Made by a program: the position numbers and the translations under genes. From NCBI GenBank assembly GCA_035079385.1, contig JAVHKY010000003.1, positions 17,643,001 through 17,707,000 on the forward strand: a stretch of 64,000 bases of DNA, read 5' to 3'. This DNA comes from Aspidiotus rigidus. Lineage: Eukaryota; Arthropoda; Insecta; Hemiptera; Diaspididae. This document shows positions 44,275-55,949 of the stretch, piece after piece. The notes under the pieces are model-generated. The model saw only the letters and a program-made list of their open reading frames with translations, made no database searches and was not told the origin of the DNA. Position 1 is the first letter of the stretch, and each line of letters begins with the position of its first letter.

Positions 44275-45499
44275 GATCAGATGATCTCACTTCATTTATT
44301 CAGAGACATGAAAGGACTAGAGTTCGCCTTCAAACCACGTAATTCTTACTGAAACTTGATGCGTCCTAAGGCACCAATAATACGTAAGAAAATCGTAAAA
44401 AATGACTCCTTAAAATGGAGCTAGCTCACAACTTGAGGACGACTTTTTAATTTTTCAAACTGAGACCGGAAGTTGACTTCTCGGCGCACAACTTACGGGA
44501 ACAATCTATTCGATCAAGTTTTGGGTGCGAGACACTATCGCAGCTTCAACGAGACACATTACACGGTACATAAACCTGCGTGATCAATTGCTCTACTGAA
44601 TTATTTTCAAATGAGACGCTGCCTATAATAAACTACAAGTTCGCTTCACACCGTTATCGAGATGCAGTATAATTAACAACATAATAAGTGGGAGTTCAAG
44701 TAGACGATATATGTAATACGACACGCCTTCGATAAGCCTACATCAAAAAGACAAATATAAATAAATAAATACCACTTCATTCGACCGATGACTGGAATAC
44801 TTTAAACTACATGTTTTAACGCCATAAAAGGTCGGGTGAGTATTGTTGAAATAATTTGCAACGGCCTTCTGGTTACTGACCGTTGAGAGTTTTTTTTTTA
44901 CTGCATTATAGATAGCAATAACTCTGAACAAGAATTTATATTTACATGAATTACGCACCCTAAGTGAATTCGCGATCAGCACAATATGATGCGACATTGC
45001 GAACAGACAACTTTTATTAGGTATATGAACGAGAAACGTCATAATACGCGGAGACAAGTACGTAATATTCGCTCAACTTCTGGCACATGACCTGGTAAGG
45101 AGATGCGAACATTTTTTCTATGTGTATTTCAAAACGGCCACACTTGGAAGGAAAAAATTGAAAATCTTAAAAAATACATTGAATGAAAAATTCTTCTCAC
45201 GTATCAAATGAGATCGATAAATAAATACAATAAAAAGGAAACAGATACGAAGGGTTGGAGCATAAGAAATTGAAAAGATCTTTTGTAAATACTTCGTATG
45301 AAGATACTTTACATGCACAAATTTATAACCCCGATAATTTGTTGATATAAGACAAAAGTGCACTTCGAAATCTCCCACTTCCTCATACATATCTCAAGAG
45401 GCTACAAGAACTGGGTGCAAAGAACTGATCAGGTCTCTTGTGCTTCAGGGACCAATACCAGGAAATTGAAAAAGATGCGGTCACATAATTCGGATTTTA
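44275..45499. other. Gap without assigned feature
   Basis: AT-rich intergenic sequence. Open frames at 44743-45057 and 45118-45390 on the minus strand show no recognisable motif and no exon-like boundaries. Confidence 0.35.
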
Positions 45500-45511
45500 T
45501 CGAAAGAGCAA

Positions 45512-47690
45512 TTGTCTCAAAAAGTCGGATACCCCTCCATTCCCGATTCTTACCGTCCTATTGCATTAACTAGCGTCCTCGGAAAATTATTCCAGAAGAT
45601 ATTAAACAAAAGACTTTTATGGCTCCTCGAATCAAACAATGTACTCTCTCACCTCCAATACGGCTTCCGAAAGGGTCGAAATACTCTTCAACCTTTGGCA
45701 GACCTCCAACAACAAATTACCGACGCAAAAAACGAAAATTCTGCACTCTACACTATTTTCTTTGACCTTCAACAGGCTTTTCCCAGAGTATGGCGCCATT
45801 ACATTTGTCAAAAATTCCACTCCATAGGCCTCAGAGGCAATCTCCCAAAACTTCTACAGAGTTTCCTATACGACAGATCCATAACCGTTAGGATCGAAAA
45901 TCACCTTTCTTCTCACCACACCATCCAAAACGGCGTCCCACAAGGTGAAGTCTGGAGTGTCCCACTTTTTTGATAGCTATAAATGACATCACTAATTGTT
46001 CATCCTTTCCACTTACACAACGCCTTTTCGCCAATGACTACAGTATTTCTCTTGAATCTTCAAACCCTCATCGAGCATCACGACTCCTCCAAGAAACTTT
46101 GGATAAAATATCCACGTGGGCCTCAGACCGTGGTTTTCGCTTCTCATCGAGCAAAACTGGCCTCGTTATATTCCGAAAAATCCGCCGTCCAAAAATTTCA
46201 ATACCTCCTCTATTCCTTCAAGGCTTTCCAATCAAAATTCTTGACTCTTATAAATTCTTGGGGCTCACCTTCAACCACAACCTTTCTTGGATCTCTCATA
46301 TAAAACTTCTCAAAGCCAAATGTCTAAATGCCACTAGTATTCTCAAATATCTGTCTCACCCCCGTCTGGGATGCAACCGAAAATTACTTCTTCAACTATA
46401 CAAAAGTCTCATCCGTTCCCAATTAGACTACGGCTCCCCGATCTACTCCCAGTCAAACAAGTCATCCCTTAAATTATTAAACACTGTTCAATCAACAGCT
46501 CTCAGAATCTCCCTTGGAGCATTCCGCACTAGTCCAAATCTCAGCATCTGTGCTGAAGCAGCCGAACTTCCTCTTCACTTTCGTACACTAGTATCAACTG
46601 CCAACTTCCTCGCATCCTCAGCTCAATTTCCCGAACTTCTTACTGACGCCGCTTCCTCCTTCCCTCCAAATACCTTAGTAAACTCTCTGAAACCGTATCT
46701 CGACTTTAATCCAAAATTCAATCCCCTCCTTCCTATTAAATCATCCATTCCTCCATGGCTATTCACCCCTCCAACTATCAGATTCGATCTCACAAATATT
46801 CCAAACTCGAGCAACACTGCCTACCGAAAACTTGTCTCAGAAATTATAGCAGAATTCCCCGACCATATAATATGTTACACTGATGGCTCCAAAACAAAAA
46901 ATAAAACAGGCTACGCGTACTCCATCCAAGACAAAACTACGGCCTATCGCTTAAGGAACACTGCCTCTGTTTTTACAGCTGAGCTGAGTGCTATTCGTTC
47001 TTGTCTCTCGACCCTTACTCAACGCCCTCCCAGACTCAACTATATCTTACTGTCCGACTCACTTTCCTCCCTCATGTCTCTACAAGATCCTCATTCGAAC
47101 AACCCCATCACTCAACGCATTCACGTCATTCTCCACACGCTAACCTCTATCAAATCATCAGTCACCTTCATCTGGATTCCGGGTCACATCGATCACCCCC
47201 AAGATGAAAACGTTGACCGTGCGGCCAAGAACTCCACCCTCTTACCAAAAATTACTGACCCAGCTCATTCACCAGTATACGACCTTCAAAAATATTACCG
47301 TTCTAAAATACTAACTTCTTGGCATAACCTTTGGGAAAAACAATACCATAACAAACTAAGATCAATCAAAAGCCTCTCCCTATTCCATGGTCCTCTTCAA
47401 ATAGAAACTGCCGTCATGAAGAGGTCATCCTCGCTCGTCTTAGGATTGGCCATACCCGACTCACCCACTCTCACCTCCTCTTACGACTTCACGCTCCGCC
47501 GTCATGTAACTACTGCCAATTAGATAACCTCACCGTTCAACATCTCTTCTCATGTCCCGTCCTCCAAAATCAACGATCCGCCTACAACGTTCCCTTATCT
47601 ATCACCTCCGCTCTATCCAACGACTCTGAAACCATCGAAAATTCCCTCAATTACCTCCGCTCCACTTACTTCTACAAATTACTGTAATAA
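45512..47690 (+). pseudogene. LINE RT/RNase H polyprotein, copy 2
   Basis: The RT begins with SYRPIALTSVLGKLFQKIL, followed by FFDLQQAFPRVWR (motif A) and NGVPQGEVWSVPLF (motif B, with Glu-Val-Trp where Ser-Val-Leu is usual). A TGA stop follows at 45971-45973, and the frame resumes as LIAINDI. Motif C is RLFANDYSISL, so the usual FADD has become FAND. Next come the thumb (YKFLGLTFNHNLSWISHI) and RNase H (CYTDGSK, FTAELSAIRSCL, LLSDSLSSL, FIWIPGHIDHPQDENVDRAAK), all with key residues intact. The C-terminal RIGHTRLTHSHLL and the CNYCxxxNLTVQHLFSC zinc-finger-like tail are read in a second frame after a frameshift near 47430. The loss of the first catalytic Asp of motif C predicts a dead RT. Confidence 0.9.
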
Positions 47691-47734
47691 CCTTAAGCCA
47701 TCTAATAACAACTTTGTACAATTAAAGATTAAAT

Positions 47735-47770
47735 GGAGCTGATGACCCGTATGCGTAGTCGCATAGCTCC
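47735..47770 (+). ncRNA. 3'-terminal stem-loop of LINE copy 2
   Basis: GGAGC (47735-47739) pairs with GCUCC (47766-47770). UAUGCG (47750-47755) pairs with CGCAUA (47760-47765) around UAGU. The ten-base bulge UGAUGACCCG is on the 5' side only. It lies immediately before the A-tail. The topology, including a bulge containing AUGAC, matches the hairpin at 20806-20833, which suggests a conserved 3' recognition structure. Confidence 0.6.
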
Positions 47771-47791
47771 CTAATAAAAAAAAAAAAAAAG

Positions 47792-48893
47792 AAAGAAAAA
47801 TATATTCAAAGAGGAAGAGAGTTCGGCTCTGAGCAGAGCTGAACTCATTTATCTTGAACTTTTCCGGATTCCCGTCCTCAATCTTTCAACTCGAAATTCG
47901 TTTGTTTTTTAGAGATGCACTGAAATAATGATAAAAATCCGTTCATTGTTCGTCGATTTAGGTGATTTGTCTAATTAGTTAATATTATTACACTCTTCAA
48001 GAAAAACTCTTCGCTTAAAGATGAATACACGATCACTGGCTTTAAACGTAATTTTGGTAAAATGACGCGCAATTCGCTTCAACTGCAAACTGAGTAACAG
48101 GTGAAGAATGCAAGAACTCATTTCATGCTTGAGAATCGAAGAAATACTGCATAATGTGAACAAGATTGCTCATTAGAAGTAATTTTGAATGGAATTGAAA
48201 TCGCGATTGAAAGAGAGAAGGGACTGCGAAATCTTAAAAAGTACTCAAAATATGTTCTGGCAGTTCTCTGCCAGCCTTCACTTCTAGGGGCCTCCTACAA
48301 TGGACGAATATTGACAACAAGCGAGAGGCAACCAGGTGAAATTGCCACGTTTCACTTGCGTGATTCGGAAGTGTCCCATGATGACTGCGAAATTTTAACA
48401 ACGCTGCTATGATAACACGCAGATCGATTCGGGCAACGAAAGCAATTTTTTGAGGGGAACCCGATAGCTGTTTTGTAGCGGGGATAGCGATATCTAACCT
48501 ATGTGACGTCATCAATGACCTTGATCTACTTAGAGCCGACCTCTGCTACTTTGGGACCTGTATCTTCAAATACAGTACACGCAAGACTCAACTTTTAAGT
48601 CTTCATTGTAAAGGAAAATTTTGCCCGGGATGGGTTATGACGTCATCGGTGGGGTTTCACGCGATTCGTAAAATTTCGCCGTTGGCAGATTATAAACTGC
48701 CGGTAATACGAGAAAATTAGTACAAAAATTTAGCCCTGTTAGGCTCTTCGTCATAGCTTTTTACAACAAGCGACCTAAACAGGCTAAAACAAATTTCATT
48801 TTTTTAGTTAAGAGTGCGAAGAATTTCAATATCAACGACGATGTGAATCCTTCTAATGAAGGCACTGCCAAAAAAGCAATAAGTATAAAAAAT
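47792..48893. other. Gap with possible SINE/dispersed repeat remnant
   Basis: No gene was recognised. Around 48500-48540 the words gtgacgtcatcaatgac and cttgatctacttagag resemble 51066-51100 (atgacgtcatcattgac, cctgacctactttagag), so a shared dispersed repeat is present. A second tgacgtca occurs near 48640. Confidence 0.4.
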
Positions 48894-49133
48894 AGGGTGT
48901 CCACTTTTTCTCTGAAATGAAATTCCCTGACTTTTCCCTAACTTTTTCAGGTTTTTCCAGACCATAATCTCCTTTGAAAAGCAAAAAAAAAAAAAAAGAA
49001 AAACAGGAAAAACTTTTTAGCTTGAACTTTTTTTGACGTACCTCAAAAAATTACCTGACTTTGGGTAAAATTCCTTCCAAAATTTCCCTGACTTTTGCCT
49101 GACTTCCAGATTTGCCGAACAAGTGGACACCCT
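48894..49133. mobile_element. AGGGTGTCCAC MITE, complete
   Basis: A 240-bp element with inverted ends AGGGTGTCCACTT (48894) and AAGTGGACACCCT (ending 49133), roughly 13 bp and nearly perfect. Inside are repeated ccctgacttttcc words, pointing inward from both ends, and an A-run near 48987. It has no coding capacity. This type of MITE with gtgtccac ends is common in arthropods. The hAT affiliation is probable but not shown by a target duplication here. Confidence 0.75.
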
Positions 49134-49312
49134 GGTATTCGTCGAAATGGTCGTTTTTGCCAAATTTCAGCTCGACTATTTATGTTTTTTAAATCAATTA
49201 CACAATTTTTAGCGTTAAATGTACTCAAAAATGCAAAAATTTGAGACTGTTTTCATCAATAATTTTTAGTGCCAAAGATTTTCCTCATAACTGTCAAAAA
49301 ATCCGAGTTTTA
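49134..49312. mobile_element. Diverged relative of the 44046 hAT MITE
   Basis: Directly abuts the MITE above. Shared words with 44046-44266 are cgtttttgccaaattt, atttttagcgttaaatg, aaaaatgcaaaaa, aatttttagtgccaaaga and gtcaaaaaatccga. The outermost ends have decayed, so no target duplication can be called. Confidence 0.6.
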
Positions 49313-51060
49313 CGATCATTAGTGAAAGTGGGTACGCAAATTGTTCACAAAGTGGACGGTGGAATGTTTACACGTGCCAAACCAACCCTCGGGGATGTAT
49401 TGAAAAATTCTTCCACAATCGTACAAACCCGCAACCTTTGCCCAGTCCATCCAGGCTTTCAGCATAATATTTTCGATATCCTGTAGCATCGTTCCATACT
49501 GCCCAGTGATTGTGAGTGACCCAAATATCGATATCTTTTGAAGTAATAATCAAATGACAAGCCACTTACGCAGCTGAGCCTTCTTTGCAACTCAACTAAA
49601 CATGGTACTGTTTTAGTCTGCCTACGTAACGCGGGTTTTTCACAGTTGTGACAAAAAGTAAGCTACCTAAAAACAATCAGGCAAACTGTATATTTTTTCA
49701 CCAATTTTTTCACACTCCCGATATTTTACACAACCTAAGGCAGATTGTAAACGGCGAAATTTTACAAAATTCACATAGGCTATAAATATTATACTCATAA
49801 ACCTCGTTTAGAAAATGAACTGACGAAAATCAGAGCGTAGTGTCGCAAAAAACTCCTAAGGTCACATCGTGAAAGGAGATTTTCAAGACTTTCAAAAATT
49901 TCAACCATCTAGAAAGAGAAAAGAAGTAATTTATGACAGATGGAAATAGACGAAGTTGTGGCCGCTGAATTTTCGTTAAGTCGTTTAAATACCAGATTGT
50001 CTGCCAAACGTTGCTCCTTACAAACTTTAGTTCACTCTATGAGACTGATCTCAAGCGTTCACAGTTCATATTATCGAGGAGACGAAGTTTCTACTCTCTC
50101 AAAAGAATTCGTGAACTTCCTTACAATACATTTCACGATCAGGACTGTTCGAAGTCTTCTTATTCGCAGAATATTCCAATATAAACTTTCCAACTTTCGA
50201 CTGTTCATTCATAAATTCGCTCCATCTCCTCGAACACCATCCAATAGAAAATAATTATTCAGTACAGGTCTGTTTCACCTCTAATAAAAATGATAGTCGT
50301 CAATTTCCGTCTAAGTGATTGGTAAACGTCCTCGTTCATTTAATTATCGATTTTGATAGCGGGAGAGATCAAAAAAAATATTTTTCTTATCACCAAATCT
50401 CGAATAGCTTACATCATTCGCTTTACGCGTAATGAGTTTTCTTACTCTCATTGACACTAACTAACCAAATAAGACCGATTCGTCATTGACAATAAAGGTA
50501 TACGAAAAAAAAAAAAAAAACAGAATTTACGACCGCGAATCATTAGTTTTTAGCTCCTTAATAAGGAAAAAAGTAATTTTTATACGCATGCAGAGCCTGA
50601 AAAATTTTTCTTCATAAACTTGTACTTCTCCTTCTTATGTTCAAGTTTTTTGTCTTTGGCCTTTCACATCCTTCTAGGTTTTCAATCACTAATAAGCAAT
50701 GAACTGGATTCATATTTTCACATTGATTTATTGATAAGAGACGGAGTCTTTCCAATTTGCAAATCTTAAATCCCTTATTTCACCCACTCGTGACAAAACG
50801 ACTTGCACTCTTTACGAAACGTTATCCTCCACCTTTTCGTTCAATTTTCCTTCCTTTTTCATAATATGATCACAGATCACCATGATTGTCCCGAATTTCA
50901 ACTTCAATTTTCGTCTGCTTACCCAAAAACGGATTTAGAATACGCGACTTTTCATTGCGTAAGAAACAAAAGAAAAAAAAGTTAGCTTATTTTTTCTCTC
51001 GTTCTCTTTTTTCTACATGTGTAAGTCTTTGGTTGGGCAAGACCGGAAATGCGAAGAACG
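49313..51060. other. Gap without assigned feature
   Basis: Intergenic. Open frames at 49241-49486, 49940-50254 and 50803-50985 lack recognisable motifs or conserved-looking context. There is an A-run at about 50506-50521. Confidence 0.35.
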
Positions 51061-51321
51061 AGACGCTCTATGACGTCATCATTGACCCTGACCTACTTTA
51101 GAGACTTGCGATCTTGGAACGTATATTTTTCCTCGGCTTTCATTATACTCGGCTCTGTAGGTGCCTTTGAACACATAAGAGCGATGAAAGACTCGCATTG
51201 CATTGCCAATATGTACGATATACCATCTCTAGTTGTTGACTGCTCTGCCAGTAACAAGATTTGAACCACGCACCTCTCTGAATAATCAGGAGTCCGCGAC
51301 TCAACCACTTGGTCACCGGCG
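51061..51321 (-). repeat. tRNA-derived SINE (head and partial body)
   Basis: Read on the minus strand, 51321-51244 looks like a degenerate tRNA. It has an A-box-like TGACCAAGTGG, an anticodon-arm-like segment and a B-box-like GGTTCAAATCT, closing on GCC...GGC ends. The downstream part (51240-51061) ends in a region with tgacgtca and tagagcgtctcg words that recur near 48500. A tRNA-derived head with a shared unrelated body is typical of SINEs. The A and B boxes deviate from consensus, so it is probably inactive. Confidence 0.5.
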
Positions 51322-51865
51322 GCTCTGCAACTTGAAATAAACGGAAATCCGGGACTCCTACGGAACCCATCGAAGACTTTTCCGGGACCTCTGAAGGAAA
51401 TTCAGTGCGCTCTTTTCTCAAATCACAAATGTTTTCCTCGTCAAATTTTCTTCCTCAATTCATAAAAAAATTGCGATTTTTGATATAGTTTTCCAGGATC
51501 ATTGAGACCAATTCCAGGGTATTCGGGGTCTCCGAACCCATTCTCAAAAATCCATGACTTTTTAGAACTGCCAGACAATTTTCTATATCTTCTTCCTCCC
51601 ATCTGAAGTTATTCCTCAAAACTGTACCCCACAGTGACTCCATAAACCACATCATATGGCTCCAGAACTTTCATTTGCGAGATCGAGTATGTTTCAAGGC
51701 TCAGTCTCCCTCTTCCTTTACATGAATGAAACTAGATGTTAGTTCTCTCTCTCTTCCTCACGAAATTATTTTTCGGAAACACGCCTATTTTCCCAACAGC
51801 GTCTCTTCGCTATAGATAAATTTCTTCCGTATTCAAAATCTGTATTGACAATATTGTGGTCTTAC
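51322..51865. other. Gap with possible MITE interior sequence
   Basis: The words ggaaatccgggactc, attttccaggatcattgag and ccagggtattcggg near 51347-51525 resemble interiors of gtgtctacc-ended MITEs, and a similar texture is seen at 55690-55760. No ends were found. The minus-strand open frame at 51455-51655 falls in this material. Confidence 0.3.
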
Positions 51866-51994
51866 GTTTTCTTGGAGTCGCTCCTCTTTCTCTCTGTACA
51901 GCAGTAGGACTTGAATTCCGATATAACGGTGAAGTTCCTTAGCATTGACATCATTTACAGTATGTGAATTCATGATACGAGGGAAGCTGATTTT
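51866..51994 (-). CDS. Candidate internal exon of an unknown gene
   Basis: 129 nt, phase 0 at both ends. The acceptor is TATCTTTAG and the donor C|GTAAGA on the minus strand. It would encode 43 residues: KISFPRIMNSHTVNDVNA, then KELHRYIGIQVLLLYREKEE, then RLQEN. The amphipathic, charged second half looks like genuine protein and has no stop. I do not recognise the family. It is 11.4 kb upstream of the spectraplakin start codon on the same strand. It could belong to a neighbouring gene or to an upstream alternative exon, but it ends in phase 0 while exon 2 needs phase 1. No partner exon was found. Confidence 0.3.
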
Positions 51995-53411
51995 CTAAAG
52001 ATACAACGAACTCAAAACAGATAGCAAATCAATGTGTCCTATCGCTAAAATTGTCGTTTATTAAATTAAGAATAAAATGCAATTACGCGTAATGCCGGCA
52101 TCGAATGCTGGTGCGTATTGCAGACGCTCGAAGTTGGAATACAAGATGAACGTTATACAATCTCAATACACCGAATTAAGACACTAATTAGGCAGGGAGC
52201 GATAAACTCAACTCGCCGATACTTTCGCGCGCTGACGGAGAGAAGAAAAGATTGCATATTTTCGACAACCCGATACATAAGTTATACCGAAGTAATTTAC
52301 CAACTTAATGACGCCATATCGATCGTATTCATTTCATTTAATAATAACTTCTTTCATTGTCGTTTTGCACGACCTCGCTTTCGATTTCGAAGTTTCATAC
52401 GACATCGCATCGACACATAGGTATAGGCCTGTGTTTTACATGGCTGCGTTCTTCGCTTTTGTTTCGTTTTCGCCGAAAGTAACTAACACGAATGATAAAG
52501 ATTCGGAGCCCACTTCAAACAAAAATAAAATAAACAAGACTTCTATACTAAACATCCATCGCTATAGACACGCCTGAAAATATCAATTTCATTACGCCAA
52601 AATTCTCGCAGACATTGTTGACCTCAAATAACAGTTCGTACAATACAGTCCGTCCGATACTCGTAATAAAGAAGCACCTTTCGGCGATTATTACGTTTTG
52701 GAAATTCATACTTCTTTATAATAATGATTCGCCACGAAATGTAAACCTAAATCAAAGCACACGAAGTAGGCGCCATAATAATCTGTAATAAGTGATCCTC
52801 GCCGGTCTTTCAAAACTTGAGAGTTTAAAAATAAAATTTAGGATGCGATAACATCGTGACACAAGAATACCATGCGATATTGACCGACGAAAACTAAATT
52901 ATTTTTTGACAATTAACACTCACCCATTATCAACACGAAGTTGCGAAGAGACTCGATGATAAATATTTAGTTTACGTATTTGAACCTAGCAGTTGGGTTG
53001 AATTGAACGAAATAAATTATCGAGAAGTTTTTCTACGATTCAAGTACTTACGACGCATTCGAAAGACGAGTCCTAGATTAGGAAAGCCTTCATTTGGAAT
53101 GTTTGACCTCGAAGTCTACAGAAAATTGATAAATTACGATAAAACGTCGCTCTTTCTACCATGCATACTTTCTGAACGAAGAAGCGTTCTGCAGCTTTCA
53201 ATTTATGTTCACTCTTTCTAGTTTTCACTCCCGAAAATTGAAATTTTTACAGGCCTTACGAATGTCTGTGCTTATAGATTTGAATGTTGACTACAGAGTG
53301 ATGTATAGAAACGCGTTTACTGCCTTTTCTTTCGATCAACCACTTGAGCCTTAACACAAGCTCTCGGAGAAAGGGTTAATTTTTGAAAACGAAAATCACT
53401 GAACAGTCGTA
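51995..53411. other. Gap without assigned feature
   Basis: Intergenic, AT-rich. Open frames at 52118-52420, 52308-52577 and 53003-53221 have no recognisable motif. Confidence 0.3.
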
Positions 53412-53520
53412 GACTTCAATTTCATGAAGATCTCCAGAAAATGGCTAATCTAGGAAACAGACAGCCTATAGTCGAAGATTGTGATGAATGGAGAGAGATC
53501 GTATCACAAGTGAGCTGGAT
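53412..53520 (+). pseudogene. Possible LINE ORF2 C-terminal scrap
   Basis: A plus-strand reading gives LQFHEDLQKMANLGNRQP and IVEDCDEWREIVSQVS. The pattern W/H-x-DDL-x-K-MA...x-D-R/C-x-x-W-R resembles the extreme C-terminus of RTE/CR1-type LINE proteins. It is short, and the flanks show no other LINE sequence, so this is a weak call. A splice-donor-like GTGAGC follows CAA, so a host exon is the alternative. Confidence 0.3.
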
Positions 53521-53779
53521 GCAAACAAATGAGACGGCCAAGTTTTCTCTAACAAAACAGGATTTCAAATGAGACAGTAATTTTGACCATCTCACGCGCA
53601 ATTTCAAAAACCCCAGAGTGGACGAATGAAAAATCTCTTTTGGTACATGCGACCTCTTCTTATCTTTACCAACTTCTTCTCATGCCTGTTATTTTATGAG
53701 CATGATAGCTCTACTGATGTGTTCTCTCTACCTGTATAGGTCAGTTCTCTCTTGCGATTTCTAAACGGGACGTTTTTTC

Positions 53780-55250
53780 TCGAGTTACACCGAGGTCAAA
53801 GATGTGTTCCACGTCAAAACTTGATTTTCCTTCTCATTTTCTTCCATTTTTCAATTCGACAAAACTAATTTTATCTAAAATTGAGTATGGTCTTCCCGCC
53901 TACTCTTCTGCTACCAAAACACTTCTCTCTACCCTCGATACCATTCAGAATACTGCTCTTCGTCTCTCCACTGGAGCCTTTCCAACCTCGCCCATCGAGT
54001 CCCTTCACGTTGAAACTGGTGTTCTCCCTCTCCCCCTCCATCGCAAAACATCTCTTTTCAAATAAAATCTTCCTCTAACATCTCACATTTGTCCCGTTTC
54101 CATATTACCGTATTATAACCTTCATCTGTGCCGCCGAATCACACATATTCTTCGATCAGTTGACTTTCCTAATATCCAACCAATGCATAATCACATCCCT
54201 CTTCCTAAATCTCCATGGTCTCCTCCACAGCTCACAATCAATACCCCTTTCCTTGAATCAACTTTTCCTGACAAAAAGGACAACTCCGGTAACCTATACG
54301 GGAAACTTCTGGAAAAATACGAATCTTATCCTCAATACTATACAAATGGTTCAAAATTTTCCCTGTTTACTGGTTGCTTCGTAATACATCCCGATAACAC
54401 CATCGTTCGTTTCTCTCTTCCCTCTTCTTTCTCTATCCTGTCTGCCGAACTGTACGCTATCTTTCTGGCAATTGAATCGGTAATTCAATCCCTCACTAAC
54501 AATAATATCTGTATCTTCTTTGACTCGCTTTCAGCCATACATAGCTTTCTGAATCCAAAACATACCATATCTCAAATAATTCTCCACACCCTTTCTAAAA
54601 AGCCATCCTTTAAAGTCAATCTTATCTGGATTCCAGCCCATTCAAAAATTCCTCTTAATGAAACTGCCGATAAAGGTTCCAAGGAAGCGGCCATACAGCT
54701 CCCACATCCTCTTATTCGGACCCCTCCAACTGACATCCTTCCACTCTTTAAAAAGTCTATACTCGACCTATGGCAAAAACAATGGGATCTCTCTCTCTCT
54801 CACCCTTCCGTGCGATCCAACCCTGTATTCTTCCTTCTTATAAGTCTTTCCCAACATATTTATCCCGTCCTCAACAAGTTATTTCATTTCGTCTCCGAAT
54901 AGGACATACCTTCCTCACGCACTCTTATCTTCTTCCGAAAACTCCTCCCCCGATCTACTCTCTCCCTTGCGCACAAACGACTACAGTTCGTTCACCATGT
55001 TCTCCTTGAATGTCCCCTCTATCATTCGGCCAGAACTATTGTTGGATTGGCATCCACTTTATCAGAAATACTAACCGATAGTCCTTCCTCTATCCACAAT
55101 CTCTTCTCATTCCTACAACAAGTGCCTCTCTTAAACCTCAAAACGTACAAAAGAGTAATGATTAATTAATATTATATTATATATCCTGTCTTGGCCATAG
55201 TAGCATGAATATGACAGTGTTAAAAATAAATAAAATAAATTCGACAAAAG
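53780..55250 (+). pseudogene. LINE relic with RNase H, copy 3
   Basis: A plus-strand 3' half of an I/Jockey-group LINE, third family. The RT thumb/connection is at about 53860-54060 (SKIEYGLPAYSSATKTLLSTL, TALRLSTGAFPTSPIESLHVE). RNase H is at 54183-54902, with YYTNGSK (the first catalytic Asp of TDGSK changed to Asn), SAELYAIFLAIE, FFDSLSAIHS and LIWIPAHS. Then come frameshifts and a C-terminal region (LRIGHTFLTHSYLL near 54890-54930). It ends with ctgtcttggccatagtagca, a gacag word that could pair with ctgtc, and a (aaat)n-type tail near 55215-55240. It is broken by several frameshifts. Confidence 0.8.
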
Positions 55251-55679
55251 GCTATTGTGGATGATTCAAGTCACTTCTTGATTTCGGACCTAGTATGGAC
55301 CCAGTCAGCACCTCTTCTATCAAAGACAATATATTATATTCCGCTTCGAAAGAGAAGAAAGTTGGAGGAGAGGGTAACTTCTGGGAGATCTAAAATATCG
55401 GTAACAAAATAAACAATGGAGTTTGAATTTTCTTTTAGCAAAGGATCAGCTATTCCTTCTGTTGGGGGTGCATTTCGGAACACGTAGACGGCCTTGACTC
55501 AAGGGGAAACCTTGAAAAATCTCTTATTACAAAATCATATATGAGGATTGGGAAAAATCAGAGGCAGAGAGAGAGAGGGAGAAAAAGTGATTTAGCGCAT
55601 CATATATGATAATTTGTGATTTTTGAGTGAAATCGTCGAAAAATTGACAACAAAGTGACATTAGTGGGAAAAGTGGCGA

Positions 55680-55800
55680 TAATTTAGTGGCAAATTCCGA
55701 GGTATCCAGGGTTTTTGGGCTACTCTGTAAAATCCAGGACTTTTCTGGCGATTTGGGATTTCCTAGGACCGATCAGAGTGTCTACCAGAATCAGAAAATG
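55680..55800. mobile_element. MITE fragment with cagagtgtctacc end
   Basis: An inverted-end motif CAGAGTGTCTACC occurs at about 55775, as in the family at 62142. Neighbouring words (gtaaaatccaggactt, gggatttcctagg) are typical of the interiors of such MITEs. The other end was not found. Confidence 0.35.
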
Positions 55801-55869
55801 AAAGAGGATTTGATCGGAAGTTTTTTCGAGATCTTTTCAAGATATTTTCAACGGGGAACCAGTTCTGTG

Positions 55870-55884
55870 GGGGGGGGGGGGGGT
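55870..55884 (+). repeat. G homopolymer tract
   Basis: A run of about 15 G (tgtgggg...tcttcc). Similar C/G runs occur at 7512, 42927 and inside each foldback arm. They are uncommon in such AT-rich DNA. Confidence 0.9.
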
Positions 55885-55949
55885 CTTCCGAAAAATTTGC
55901 CGTGCGATGTCCGGCGAAATAAACTGACCTGGCAAGTAGAGGATTTGAA

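Larger units (their letters stand above)
45500..47790 (+). mobile_element. 5'-truncated I/Jockey-group LINE, copy 2
   Basis: A plus-strand non-LTR element that begins within the RT (near 45500), ends with a 3' hairpin (47735-47770) and an A-tail (about 47775-47791), and encodes RT and RNase H. It is a different family from the element at 20715-24310. No target duplication was identified. Confidence 0.85.

Noticed and set aside
51244..51321. Functional tRNA gene on the minus strand
   Set aside because: A- and B-box words are present, but the stems are mismatched and the segment continues into a repeat body. I call it a SINE head instead.
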